Shown one piece after another: positions 27,271-36,477 of a stretch of DNA of 64,000 nucleotides. A program made the translations under genes and the position numbers. Source of the DNA: Mucilaginibacter sp. dw_454 (GTDB lineage Bacteria > Bacteroidota > Bacteroidia > Sphingobacteriales > Sphingobacteriaceae); the NCBI RefSeq assembly GCF_018449775.1, contig NZ_JAAVVB010000002.1:434001-498000 (forward strand). Direction: 5' to 3'. The notes under the pieces are model-generated. The model did no database searches and was not told the origin of the DNA. It saw nothing but the letters and a program-made list of their open reading frames with translations. The first letter of the stretch is position 1; each line of letters opens with the position of its first letter.

Positions 27271-27301
27271 TTTAAAGCGCCACGCAAAAACCGTATCTTT
27301 G
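27271..27301 (+). promoter_or_regulatory. Promoter of the ABC-F gene
   Basis: TTTA at 27271-27274, 19 bp, then TATCTTTG at 27294-27301. The ATG follows 7 nt after the box, suggesting a leaderless or near-leaderless mRNA. Confidence 0.65.
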
Positions 27302-27308
27302 CGCGCAA

Positions 27309-29234
27309 ATGATTGCTATAAATAACCTTACGTTCGAGATTGGTGCGCGGGCATTATATGACGAAGCCAACTGGCATATTAAACCGGGAGAAAAAATAGG
27401 CCTGATAGGCGCTAACGGAACCGGAAAAACCACCCTCTTAAAAATTATTACCGGCGAGTATGCCCCAACATCGGGCACCATATCAATGGCTAAGGACCTT
27501 ACCATGGGCTACCTTAACCAGGATTTGCTGTCTTACTCGTCCGACAAAAATATTGTGCATGTGGCTATGGAGGCTTTTGAGCGCCAAAACCAACTGCATG
27601 ACGAGATAGAAGTACTGCTTAAAAAGCTGGAAACCGATTACTCCGAAGACCTGCTGCACAAACTTAGCGACAAGCAACACGAGTTTGAATTATTAGATGG
27701 CTATAACATCGAATACAAAGCAAAGGAGATCTTAGCCGGTTTGGGTTTCCTGGAGTCGGATAATGAGCGTAAGCTAAGCACCTTTTCGGGTGGATGGCGT
27801 ATGCGCGTAATGCTGGCCAAAATTCTGTTACAGGCACCTGATATTTTGTTGCTGGATGAGCCTACCAACCACTTAGACTTACCGTCTATCCAATGGCTGG
27901 AAGATTATTTGAAGGCGTTTTCTGGTGCTATCATCATCGTATCGCACGATAGATGGTTTTTGGATAAGGTAATTAACCGTACGGTCGAGTCGCGCAAGGG
28001 CAAGCTGAATGTTTATGCGGGCAACTATTCTTTCTATCTGGAAGAAAAAGCTTTACGTGCCGAGATTCAACGCGGTGAGTTCAAAAATCAGCAATCAAAA
28101 ATAAAACAGGAGGAGCGTTTGATCGAGCGTTTCCGTGCCAAGGCTTCAAAGGCAAAAATGGCGCAATCGCGTATCAAAATGCTGGATAAGATGGAGCGTG
28201 TTGATGATGTGGATGATGATAACCCTGAAGTTAACTTCAGCTTTAAATTCAGCAAGCAATCCGGTCGCCATGTGGTGACGCTGGAGCACATCACCAAAAA
28301 ATATCCTACAATTGATATCCTGGATGATGCCGAAGCTATTATTGAAAAAGGTGATAAAATAGCACTGATCGGTGCTAACGGTCGTGGTAAATCAACCTTA
28401 CTACGTATCATAGCCGGTGCCGATCATGAATTTGAAGGTACCTCACTAACCGGCCATAACGTTACGCAAACTTTCTTTGCGCAGCACCAGTTAGAGAGCT
28501 TGCACCTTGAACACCAGATCTTACAGGAGTTGCAGTCATTCGCACCGAAACATACCGATACCGAATTGCGCTCTATTTTAGGTTCGTTTCTGTTTACAGG
28601 CGATGACGTATTTAAAAAGATCAAAGTATTGTCGGGTGGCGAGAAATCGCGCGTGGCTTTAGCCAAAGCTTTAACTGCCGACGCGAATTTCCTGGTACTG
28701 GATGAGCCTACCAACCACCTGGACATGGCATCAGTAAATATATTGATTCAGGCTTTGCAACAGTACGAAGGTACGGTGATCGTGGTATCTCACGATAGAT
28801 ATTTTCTGGATAATGTGGCTAACAAGATCTGGTTTATCGAAAATCAAAAGATCAAACAATACCCGGGCACCTATGCAGAGTACGACGAATGGTTTGCAAA
28901 ACGCAAATTAGAGCCAAAAATAGCTTTGCCTGCCGCTCAACCAAAAAAGGAAGAGAAAAAGCCTGAGCCGGTGAAGCAACAGCAACCATCAGAAAATAAA
29001 CATCAGCAGCTAAAAAAGCTGAACCTGGATCTTTCCAAAATGGAGGAGCAGATCTCCGCTTTAGAAAAATTAGTAAAAGAACTGGAAGCTAAACTGGCTG
29101 ATGAAAAAATATATAACGCCCCGGCCAAGTTAAAGGAAGCCGACACTGCTTACAGTCAAAAAAATGCCGAGCTTAAGCAAACCCAGCAACAGTGGGAAGA
29201 GCTGGCCGAGCAGATCATGGAACTGGAAGCTTAG
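27309..29234 (+). CDS. ABC-F family ribosome-associated ATPase
   Basis: 641 residues with two ABC ATPase domains and no membrane segments. Walker A sites are GANGTGKTT (near 36) and GANGRGKST (near 357); signatures are FSGGWRMRV and LSGGEKSRVALAK; Walker B sites LLLDEPTNHLD and LVLDEPTNHLD carry the Glu needed for hydrolysis. The linker (PtIM) between the domains is rich in Lys/Arg, and the C-terminal 90 residues form a coiled coil as in Uup. ABC-F proteins act in the ribosomal E-site to rescue or tune translation. Subtype (Uup, YheS-like) is not certain. Confidence 0.92.
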   Translation: MIAINNLTFEIGARALYDEANWHIKPGEKIGLIGANGTGKTTLLKIITGEYAPTSGTISMAKDLTMGYLNQDLLSYSSDKNIVHVAMEAFERQNQLHDEIEVLLKKLETDYSEDLLHKLSDKQHEFELLDGYNIEYKAKEILAGLGFLESDNERKLSTFSGGWRMRVMLAKILLQAPDILLLDEPTNHLDLPSIQWLEDYLKAFSGAIIIVSHDRWFLDKVINRTVESRKGKLNVYAGNYSFYLEEKALRAEIQRGEFKNQQSKIKQEERLIERFRAKASKAKMAQSRIKMLDKMERVDDVDDDNPEVNFSFKFSKQSGRHVVTLEHITKKYPTIDILDDAEAIIEKGDKIALIGANGRGKSTLLRIIAGADHEFEGTSLTGHNVTQTFFAQHQLESLHLEHQILQELQSFAPKHTDTELRSILGSFLFTGDDVFKKIKVLSGGEKSRVALAKALTADANFLVLDEPTNHLDMASVNILIQALQQYEGTVIVVSHDRYFLDNVANKIWFIENQKIKQYPGTYAEYDEWFAKRKLEPKIALPAAQPKKEEKKPEPVKQQQPSENKHQQLKKLNLDLSKMEEQISALEKLVKELEAKLADEKIYNAPAKLKEADTAYSQKNAELKQTQQQWEELAEQIMELEA

Positions 29235-29250
29235 TTTCTAATCGATAAAT

Positions 29251-29290
29251 AACAAGAAATGCCATCCTGAAAAGGGTGGCATTTCTTGTT
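29251..29290 (+). terminator. Terminator of the ABC-F gene
   Basis: AACAAGAAATGCCA and TGGCATTTCTTGTT form a perfect 14-bp stem, 17 nt after the stop codon. Confidence 0.8.
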
Positions 29291-29329
29291 TACGGCCAGC
29301 TGTAGCAAATAGTATATTTTAATACCTTT

Positions 29330-30910
29330 ATGGCAATCAATTTAAATAAATCTATGCGTTGGCTTAAACATAGTGTAGTTATTTCGTGCCTGGTGTTAAT
29401 GGTGTTTGCACTTGTTCAATGCAATAGCAAAACCGGTAAGCCCGCTGCCTCAACGCAAGATTTTAGCCCTGCAGATGTAGTTAAGGGGCATGCCCTGGCC
29501 GCAAATTATTGCAAGTCGTGTCATCAACTGCCTGATCCATCATTGTTAGACAAAAAAACCTGGGGTAACGATCTGCTGCCGGTTATGGGTACTTATTTGG
29601 GTATTAAACGAGGCGGCGGGGGCAACCTGCAGTCCATGGAGAGCGACGAAAGTTATCTGCCAAGCCAACCTGTGGTCGATTCAGCAACCTGGGCACAGAT
29701 CAAGGCTTATTATATTACCAAAGCGCCGGAACGTCTACCAGCACCAAACCGACCAACACCAATTCATCAGCTGCCTATATTTGATATACAGCCGGCACCG
29801 GTGCAATGGGCCTTATCAAAAACACTGGCATCGTACGTTAAAATTGATGAGAGTGTAAAGCCACACAGAATGATTGTATGCGATGGCCTAAATAACAAAT
29901 TGATCATCCTCGACGAAAATGGGCAAACGCTAAAATCAAACCCGATAGATGGACCGGTTGTCGATCTGCTGTTTCAAAATAGCAAAATTACGGCTACCAC
30001 CATTGGTCAAAATCTTTGGGCCAACAATTTTAAAAATGGGTTTATTAAAGAGATAGCTATAGATAAAAGCGGAACCTTGACGCAACAACCTCAACCAATC
30101 TTCTACAAACTGGGCCGGCCGTTGTCTGTGCAAATAGTCGACCTGAACGGTGACGGCAAGAAAGATTACCTGGTGGCGCAATTTGGTAAAATGGAGGGAC
30201 GCTTAAGTTGGGTTGAAAAATTACCGCAAGGTTTAAAAGAGCATGTGCTGAGAGATAAGCCCGGTTGCATCAAAACTATCATCACCAAAGGTAAAAATGG
30301 CCCGGACATCTGGGCGCTTTTTGCGCAGGGTGACGAAGGTATTTTTCATTACACTAACGACGGTAAAGGCAATTTTACCGAAACAGAGCTGATTAGTTTC
30401 CCGCCATCTTACGGTTCCAGCTCATTTGACCTGGTTGATTTTAATGGTGACGGCCATAAAGACATCATTTATACCTGTGGCGATAATGGCGACTACAGCC
30501 AGATCTTAAAACCTTATCATGGGCTATACATCTACCTTAATGATGGAAATGATCATTTCAGCAAAAAATATTTCTATCCGATAAACGGTTGCTATAAAGC
30601 CATTGCCAAAGATTTTGACGGCGATGGTGATCTGGACATCGCTACCATCAGCAATTATCCGGGAGCGGGTACACCCTGGGAGTCATTCATCTATTTTGAA
30701 AATAAAGGCAACTTTAATTTTCAAACCTATACGATGCCTGTAAATACGCCATTTCATAACGGTACCACTATGGATGTGGGCGATATAGACGGTGACGGCA
30801 AGCCGGATATACTGTTGGGTAATGGCTATTTTGCAAAAGATACCACCAGGGATGTTAAACAACCGCTTTTTATCGTTCTGAAAAATAAAAGTAAGGGCTT
30901 TCGTAAATAA
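29330..30910 (+). CDS. Lipoprotein with c-type heme motif and FG-GAP/VCBS propeller repeats
   Basis: 526 residues. A lipoprotein signal ends at Cys31 (ALVQC). One heme-binding motif CKSCH lies at 61-65, with candidate axial Met residues downstream (LLPVMGTYLG). From about 240 the protein carries FG-GAP/VCBS calcium-loop repeats: DLNGDGKKDYLV, DFNGDGHKDIIY, DFDGDGDLDIAT and DIDGDGKPDILLG, giving a beta-propeller. It should be on the periplasmic or outer face and may do electron transfer coupled to a propeller-bound substrate; this is inference. No partner redox enzyme is adjacent. Confidence 0.85.
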   Translation: MAINLNKSMRWLKHSVVISCLVLMVFALVQCNSKTGKPAASTQDFSPADVVKGHALAANYCKSCHQLPDPSLLDKKTWGNDLLPVMGTYLGIKRGGGGNLQSMESDESYLPSQPVVDSATWAQIKAYYITKAPERLPAPNRPTPIHQLPIFDIQPAPVQWALSKTLASYVKIDESVKPHRMIVCDGLNNKLIILDENGQTLKSNPIDGPVVDLLFQNSKITATTIGQNLWANNFKNGFIKEIAIDKSGTLTQQPQPIFYKLGRPLSVQIVDLNGDGKKDYLVAQFGKMEGRLSWVEKLPQGLKEHVLRDKPGCIKTIITKGKNGPDIWALFAQGDEGIFHYTNDGKGNFTETELISFPPSYGSSSFDLVDFNGDGHKDIIYTCGDNGDYSQILKPYHGLYIYLNDGNDHFSKKYFYPINGCYKAIAKDFDGDGDLDIATISNYPGAGTPWESFIYFENKGNFNFQTYTMPVNTPFHNGTTMDVGDIDGDGKPDILLGNGYFAKDTTRDVKQPLFIVLKNKSKGFRK

Positions 30911-30923
30911 TCATACCCTCTAA

Positions 30924-31308
30924 GTCATCGTGAGCGAGGTATGAGCGTGACGATCTCTGACCGTGCGATCAAAACGGTGTGCCGGAGATTGCCACGCTAC
31001 GCTCGCAATGACGTACAGGGGAGGGCATATATACCCACCACGTCATTGTGAGCGAGGTACGAGCGTGACGATCCTCTGACCGTGCGATCAAGACGGCGCG
31101 CCGGAGATTACCACGCTACGCTCGCAATGACGTATAGTGGAGGGTATAAATCCTCCACGTCATCGTGAGCGAGGTACGAGTGTGACGATCTCTGACCGTG
31201 CGATCAAAACGGCGCGCCGGAGATTGCCACGCTACGCTCGCAATGACGTATAGGGGGAGGGTATATATCCTCCACGTCATCGTGAGCGAGGTACGAGCGT
31301 GACGATCT
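30924..31308. repeat. 117-bp tandem array of palindromic units (3.3 copies)
   Basis: Units start at 30924, 31042, 31159 and 31276 (last one partial) and are 118, 117 and 117 bp long, about 90 percent alike by eye. Each holds GTCATCGTGAGCGAGGTACG at the left, CGCTACGCTCGCAATGACG at the right, and a short GGAGGGTATATATCCTCC hairpin as joiner. It fills most of the 541-bp gap; nothing gene-like was seen in it. Confidence 0.92.
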
Positions 31309-31319
31309 AATAGCCAATC

Positions 31320-31348
31320 CGTCATTGCGTAGTGGCCGCGTAATGACG
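31320..31348. repeat. Short palindrome next to the tandem array
   Basis: CGTCATTGCG and CGCGTAATGACG enclose TAGTGGC. The same module appears inverted at 50002 (CGTCATTGCGCGGCCACTAC). The stretch 31349-31451 has nothing further recognisable. Confidence 0.7.
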
Positions 31349-31451
31349 CCTTTTTTAGAAGATTTGCGCAGAGTAAGAGCGCAATTGGGTCTAACTATTG
31401 TTTTATTTGCACCTTATATCAACTGCTTCTGTTTTTTATTAATATTGCCCT

Positions 31452-32711
31452 ATGAGAAAATGTGTTGTATTGCTATTCCTGTTCATTAGCCTTAAAACCC
31501 TGGCTCAGCAAACCTATAGCGACAGCGTTTACAATGCGCACATTAAAACGGTGCAGTTTTACAATACAAAAAAGGAAATGTCTTTCCCGGTTATTGTGCT
31601 GCAATCGGCAGAGCAAGCTTTATTGACTTTTGATGATCTGCGCGGTGGTACCCGTAACTACTATTATTCTTTAGAGCATTGCGATAGCAAATGGCAACCA
31701 TCCAACCTGGCTACGGCCGAATTTCTTGAAGGTTTTCAGGATGATAAGTTGTTAGATTATACTTACTCCATCACTACGCTGCAAAAATATACGCATTATG
31801 AGCTAAAAGTGCCTAACGATAACATGAAGCCCAAAATATCGGGTAACTACATCCTGAAGGTTTATGAGGATGCCGATCAAACCAAAATGATATTGACGCG
31901 GCGTTTGTATGTGTTGAGCAATAAAGTTAGCGTAGCGGCCAGTATTGTGCCTTCAAATGATCCGTCTTTACGGCAAACCAATCAGAAAATCAATTTTCAG
32001 GTTGGCTTTGGTGGCTTGATCGTTCAAAATCCAAACACCGATATTAAAGTTTTCGTGATGCAAAATCATCGCTATGAAACCGGCATCTGGAATACTACAC
32101 CAAACAGCATCCGCGGCACACAACTTATTTATGACGGGATAAATACGAACGACTTTCCGGGTAGGAATGAGTTTCGGCGCTTTGACACACGGAGTCTGCG
32201 TTTAAATTCAGAAAGGGTAGGGCACATCTATCGCGATACGGCCTATACGGTTACTTTATTGACAGATCCGCTACGTAACCAGGATGGCTACAGTTTTCAG
32301 TACGATAACGACGGCAAGTTCTTTATCATTAATCAGGATGGCAACAATGACGCTAAGCGCGATGCCGATTACGCACATATGTATTTTAGTCTCTTCGCCA
32401 ATAAAACAGATAAAGAAGGCTCGGCCTACATAGTAGGAAAATTTAACGACTTTAAACTGGATGATAATAGCAAGCTGGAATACGAACCCATTAAAGGCAG
32501 GTTTTTTACCAGCCTGTTCTTGAAACAAGGTGTTTATGATTACGAATATGTTTGGGTGGATAAGAATACGGGCTTAGCCGACGACATTCCCATTGAAGGC
32601 AATCATTTTGAGACGGAGAACGAATATCAGCTGTTAGTTTATTATCGATCAGTCAGCGGACGGTGGGATGAGCTGGTTGGTTACCGCAGCTTAAACAGCA
32701 CCAATAAATAA
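31452..32711 (+). CDS. Type IX secretion system Plug protein (former DUF5103)
   Basis: 419 residues with signal peptide (ends LKTLAQ). The body matches the family once called DUF5103 and now named for the T9SS Plug: early strands [42 protein letters not shown] and later YEYVWVD...[18 protein letters not shown]. Plug seals the giant SprA translocon from the periplasmic side. No other T9SS genes are in this window, which is usual since they are scattered. Confidence 0.85.
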   Translation: MRKCVVLLFLFISLKTLAQQTYSDSVYNAHIKTVQFYNTKKEMSFPVIVLQSAEQALLTFDDLRGGTRNYYYSLEHCDSKWQPSNLATAEFLEGFQDDKLLDYTYSITTLQKYTHYELKVPNDNMKPKISGNYILKVYEDADQTKMILTRRLYVLSNKVSVAASIVPSNDPSLRQTNQKINFQVGFGGLIVQNPNTDIKVFVMQNHRYETGIWNTTPNSIRGTQLIYDGINTNDFPGRNEFRRFDTRSLRLNSERVGHIYRDTAYTVTLLTDPLRNQDGYSFQYDNDGKFFIINQDGNNDAKRDADYAHMYFSLFANKTDKEGSAYIVGKFNDFKLDDNSKLEYEPIKGRFFTSLFLKQGVYDYEYVWVDKNTGLADDIPIEGNHFETENEYQLLVYYRSVSGRWDELVGYRSLNSTNK

Positions 32712-32780
32712 TCTGGGTATAAGCAATTGCTTGCGTTTAAATATCAACGCTCATTTATCAGGCAATAGCAAAACTCTGCT

Positions 32781-32788
32781 TACCTTTA
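32781..32788 (+). promoter_or_regulatory. Possible -7 box of the GT39 gene
   Basis: TACCTTTA differs from TAnnTTTG only at the last base and stands exactly 7 nt before the ATG, like the boxes of the ABC-F and HAD genes. Confidence 0.4.
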
Positions 32789-32795
32789 GCCCCAA

Positions 32796-34484
32796 ATGGA
32801 TAATCAAACCCCGGCGATTGATACTAAGTGGCTCTACCTGTTTATCGGTATAGCTGTTTTGGTGAATTTTAGCGGGTTATTTGTCCCGGTAATTGGTCCG
32901 GATGGTACGCTTTACGCCTCCATTGCCAAAACCATGGCTCAAAGTAACAATTTTGTTGACCTGTACGCGTACGGCAAAGATTGGCTTGACAAGCCCCATT
33001 TTCCGTTTTGGATAACCGCCTTTTCATTTAAGTTATTTGGTATCAATACCTGGGCCTATAAGTTGCCGGGTATCCTGTTTATGATGATGGGCGCTTTTTA
33101 TACCTACCTGTTTGGTAAGGCACTTTACAATAAACAAATAGGCTTATGGGCGACATTGATCTTACTGACGGCCCAGCATATTATCCTCTCCAACAACGAT
33201 GTCCGTGCAGAGCCTTATTTAACGGGACTCATCATTGCTTCGGTTTATCATTTATATAAAGCACAGACTGGCAACAATTATTGGCAACTGCTATTGGGGT
33301 GCATTTTTGCAGCCTGCGCGATAATGACCAAAGGCATGTTCGCGTTGATACCGATAGGTGGCGCTATAGTTGGGCATTTAGTTATTACCAGACAATGGAA
33401 GCAATTGTTTAACCTGCGTTGGCTGGTAGCTATCGTTTTAGTGCTGATTTTCATCCTGCCCGAGCTGTATTGCCTTCGCCAGCAATTTGATTTGCATCCT
33501 GAGAAGCTGGTGTTTGATAAGCATGGCGTATCCAGCGTTCGATTTTTCTTTTGGGATAGCCAGTTTGGGCGCTTTTTCAATACCGGCCCTATTAAAGGCC
33601 ATGGCGATCCTACTTTCTTTATCCATACCACGCTTTGGGCCTTTTTGCCCTGGTCGTTATTGTTATTTGTGGCGATATTTCAGTTCATTAAAAAAGGCAG
33701 TAAGCAGGTTCGGGCTACAGAATGGTTTTGTATTTCTGGTTCCTTGTTGACTTTGCTATTATTCTCGGCGTCGAAATTTCAGTTGCCGCATTATTTGAAT
33801 ATCGTTTATCCATTGTTCGCCATCATCACTGCGCAGTATTTGTATCATGTGCAGCAGGTTAAAAGCATTCGGGCTATCCGCGCTGCTCAAACGGTCATTG
33901 TTGTATTATTACTGGTAGTGATTGGTGTGCTGCATTATTTCTATCGGCCAGAAACCTTGACGGTACTTATCGGCCTATGCCTGTTGATCTTATTTATAGC
34001 ATTGATCTTTTTACCGCAAGCCATCGCTGATAAAACAATATCCAAAATAGTGCTACGCACTTTGCTGGCATCCTTCTTTATCAATATCTATTTAAATACG
34101 GTTTTTTACAGTTCACTTTTAAAATACCAGGCCGGTAGTGAGGCTGCGATGTGGATAAATCATAACAACCCGCAGCATTTGCCGGTGGTGCAGTTGAATG
34201 ATGAGTATGTGTCGTCAGTAAATTTCTATATAGACAGCCCGATCATTACTATCGTCGACGACAATCCCAAAAACTATCCAACCCAACCGTTTATTCTTTA
34301 TGCTACGGCCGCCAGAATCAAGCAACTGGGGGAACTGGGATGGCAAATTAAGCGGGTAAAATCTTTCGAGAGATATTGGGTGAGCCGGTTGAAACCAAAA
34401 TTCCTGAACAAAGCAACCCGCGCCCAACAGCTTACCGAAATGCAAGTGGTGATGATTGATCCTGCTATTAAAACATCACACTAA
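32796..34484 (+). CDS. GT39 (ArnT/PMT-like) membrane glycosyltransferase
   Basis: 562 residues with about 11-13 membrane helices. The first periplasmic loop (VIGPDGTLYASIAKTMAQS) and the block DWLDKPHFPFWI are typical for dolichyl/undecaprenyl-phosphate-sugar-using transferases of family 39, although the usual Asp-Glu pair reads Asp-Gly here. It moves a sugar from a lipid carrier to lipid A or protein on the periplasmic side. The 3' end overlaps the convergent kinase gene by 17 bp. Acceptor unknown. Confidence 0.88.
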   Translation: MDNQTPAIDTKWLYLFIGIAVLVNFSGLFVPVIGPDGTLYASIAKTMAQSNNFVDLYAYGKDWLDKPHFPFWITAFSFKLFGINTWAYKLPGILFMMMGAFYTYLFGKALYNKQIGLWATLILLTAQHIILSNNDVRAEPYLTGLIIASVYHLYKAQTGNNYWQLLLGCIFAACAIMTKGMFALIPIGGAIVGHLVITRQWKQLFNLRWLVAIVLVLIFILPELYCLRQQFDLHPEKLVFDKHGVSSVRFFFWDSQFGRFFNTGPIKGHGDPTFFIHTTLWAFLPWSLLLFVAIFQFIKKGSKQVRATEWFCISGSLLTLLLFSASKFQLPHYLNIVYPLFAIITAQYLYHVQQVKSIRAIRAAQTVIVVLLLVVIGVLHYFYRPETLTVLIGLCLLILFIALIFLPQAIADKTISKIVLRTLLASFFINIYLNTVFYSSLLKYQAGSEAAMWINHNNPQHLPVVQLNDEYVSSVNFYIDSPIITIVDDNPKNYPTQPFILYATAARIKQLGELGWQIKRVKSFERYWVSRLKPKFLNKATRAQQLTEMQVVMIDPAIKTSH

Positions 34485-35715
34485 ATAAGTGCATGTTATC
34501 TTCAAAGTTATAGGTTAGCTTATAACCATATTGCGTACAAATATTTTTGGCGATAGTGAGGCCCAACCCGGTGCCGTCCGAGTTTGCGCCGCGTTTAAAT
34601 CGTTCAAAAATCTCCTGGTCGTTTAACTTAACAGCGCCACTATTTTGAAATGTCAGCGCGCGTTGGGTAAGCCTTATATACAGTTTACCTTGCGGCAGAT
34701 TATGTTTAATGGCGTTATTGAAGAGATTGTTCACCAATATTTCAATCAAATAGCGACTGGCCGTAATCGGTTTGTCCTCTAACAGATCTATTAACTCAAT
34801 GCCTTTGCTTTGGGCCAGTTCTTGTAATTGATGCTCTTTTTCGAGAATCACCTCCTTGATATTAAATGTGCTTTTATCGTCTATCAGATCATTATCAATC
34901 TTAACCAGTAATAAAAGCGACTGGTTTAATCGCGATAACTTATTTGCGGCGGTATAAATGCCGTTGATCTGTGCAAACTGATCGGCCTTTAGTTGTTCGT
35001 CCTGAATCAGCGTATCCAGCTTTGAAGTGATAACAGCAATAGGTGTCAGCATTTCGTGCGAAGCGTTTTCTGTAAATGCCTTCAAATTCTGGTAATCGGT
35101 TTTCACCCTTGTCGACATGACAGATACCGCATCATTCAATTCTTTAAATTCGTCGATGTTGGTGTCGTACGACTTGATATTGTTGGTGTCGGCTACGTTA
35201 AAAGCTTTCAGTTGCTGTAGTATGCTATAAAAAGGCTGCCAGATACCGCTAAAAACATAACGATTGGTGAGCGATAAAATAACCAGCAAAAATGCGGTGA
35301 GCAAAATGGTGATGCCAATTACCAGCTGCGTTATGTTTTCTGATGCTTCTTTGGAAATTGCGACCTCGGCAAGATAACTCTTACCCCGTAAAGTAATTGA
35401 GGTTTGCACAGCCCTGCCCGGTTCGGTTTTATTATTGCGCTTTTTATGGTAAGGTGTATCGTAAAAATTAATCCCGGCCACTGGCTCATTAGTGAGCGTA
35501 AATGCGGTTTGGTCCCCTTCAAAATCCAGGGGCAAGGGCAGGCGCTGGTTAGTTTTTACAAAGTCGCGAATCTCTGTTAATTCCTCCATCAAATCATGAT
35601 CAAGCTGTTTATTAACAATGTAATTAATAAAGGTATAATAGGCTGTGCCCGCAATCAATAACACAATTACGGTGATGATTAAGGTGGCCCGGTTATATCG
35701 CCTGGTTAACTTCAT
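34468..35715 (-). CDS. Two-component sensor histidine kinase
   Basis: 415 residues. Two membrane helices (about 10-32 and 130-152) enclose a roughly 95-residue periplasmic sensor. A short linker leads to the HisKA helix with FTENASHEMLTPIAVI, phospho-acceptor His220, and a HATPase with N-box VNNLFNNAIKHN and G-box GTGLGLTIAKNI. It lies 3 nt downstream of its response regulator gene. The signal is unknown. Confidence 0.93.
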   Translation of the reverse strand: MKLTRRYNRATLIITVIVLLIAGTAYYTFINYIVNKQLDHDLMEELTEIRDFVKTNQRLPLPLDFEGDQTAFTLTNEPVAGINFYDTPYHKKRNNKTEPGRAVQTSITLRGKSYLAEVAISKEASENITQLVIGITILLTAFLLVILSLTNRYVFSGIWQPFYSILQQLKAFNVADTNNIKSYDTNIDEFKELNDAVSVMSTRVKTDYQNLKAFTENASHEMLTPIAVITSKLDTLIQDEQLKADQFAQINGIYTAANKLSRLNQSLLLLVKIDNDLIDDKSTFNIKEVILEKEHQLQELAQSKGIELIDLLEDKPITASRYLIEILVNNLFNNAIKHNLPQGKLYIRLTQRALTFQNSGAVKLNDQEIFERFKRGANSDGTGLGLTIAKNICTQYGYKLTYNFEDNMHLFSVMF

Positions 35716-35718
35716 AGC

Positions 35719-36390
35719 TTATATAAATTTGTAGCCAACGCCATAAATTGCTTTGATATAATCTTTGTGAGCAGCTTCCATCAGTTTTTTGCGGATGTTT
35801 TTGATATGGGTGTAGATAAAATCGAAGCTATCTGCCAGATCAATTTCATCACCCCAAAGGTGTTCGGCTATAGCGTTTTTGGATATAACTTTACCTTTGT
35901 TGGCAATAAAATATAACAGCATATCATATTCCTTACGGGTAAAGATGAGATCGATAGAATTAACTTTTACCTCGCGTGCAGCTAAATCGATATTAATCAG
36001 ATCATGAACCAATAAATTATTGGTGTTAAATGCCTTACGGCGATAAATAGCATCGATCCTTGCTTTTAATTCTGCCAGGTGAAAAGGTTTGATCAGGTAA
36101 TCATCCGCACCCAAATTCAATCCTTTGATCTTGGTGTCGAGCGAATTGCGGGCAGAGATAATGAGCACGCCTTCATTCTTTCCATTAGCTTTCAAGTGTT
36201 CCAATACTGCAAAACCCTCGCCATCTGGCAGGCCTATGTCCAGCAGTATACAATCGTAATCGTACAAAGAAATTTTACTGATAGCGCTATCTAAAGTGCC
36301 GCAACTTTCGCAAAGCACGCCGGCTTCGGTAAAGTATTTTTCTATGCCTTCGCGCAGTCCCGGCTCGTCTTCGATGATGAGTAATTTCAA
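35719..36390 (-). CDS. OmpR/PhoB-family response regulator
   Basis: 223 residues. The receiver domain holds the acidic pair EDE near 7-9, phospho-acceptor Asp51 (CILLDIGLPDG), Ser/Thr switch and Lys101 (LIKPFH). A winged-helix effector domain follows (FTRKEYDMLLYFIANKGKVISKNAIAEHLW, YIKAIYGVGYKF). The start codon is TTG at 36390 (xKLLIIEDEPG); there is no upstream ATG. It pairs with the kinase downstream. Confidence 0.94.
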   Translation of the reverse strand: MKLLIIEDEPGLREGIEKYFTEAGVLCESCGTLDSAISKISLYDYDCILLDIGLPDGEGFAVLEHLKANGKNEGVLIISARNSLDTKIKGLNLGADDYLIKPFHLAELKARIDAIYRRKAFNTNNLLVHDLINIDLAAREVKVNSIDLIFTRKEYDMLLYFIANKGKVISKNAIAEHLWGDEIDLADSFDFIYTHIKNIRKKLMEAAHKDYIKAIYGVGYKFI

Positions 36391-36462
36391 AAGAATGTTA
36401 TTTAGATAAAATTACGAATACATTTTGAGTAAAATTTGAAGAAGCCCCACCAAAATAAAGCC

Positions 36463-36470
36463 TATTTTTG
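36463..36470 (+). promoter_or_regulatory. -7 box of the HAD gene
   Basis: TATTTTTG ends 7 nt before the ATG at 36478. No matching -33 element at the right spacing. Confidence 0.5.
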
Positions 36471-36477
36471 CCGCGCA

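Noticed and set aside
31116..31325. Short minus-strand open frame in the tandem array
   Set aside because: It is made of repeat units and encodes internally repeated peptides without any family signal.
30924..31348. CRISPR array
   Set aside because: The repeat unit is 117 bp and fully repeated; there are no unique spacers and no cas genes nearby.
36436..36477. Upstream extension of the HAD protein
   Set aside because: It would begin at TTG before the -7 promoter box, and the extra residues do not fit the HAD fold start.
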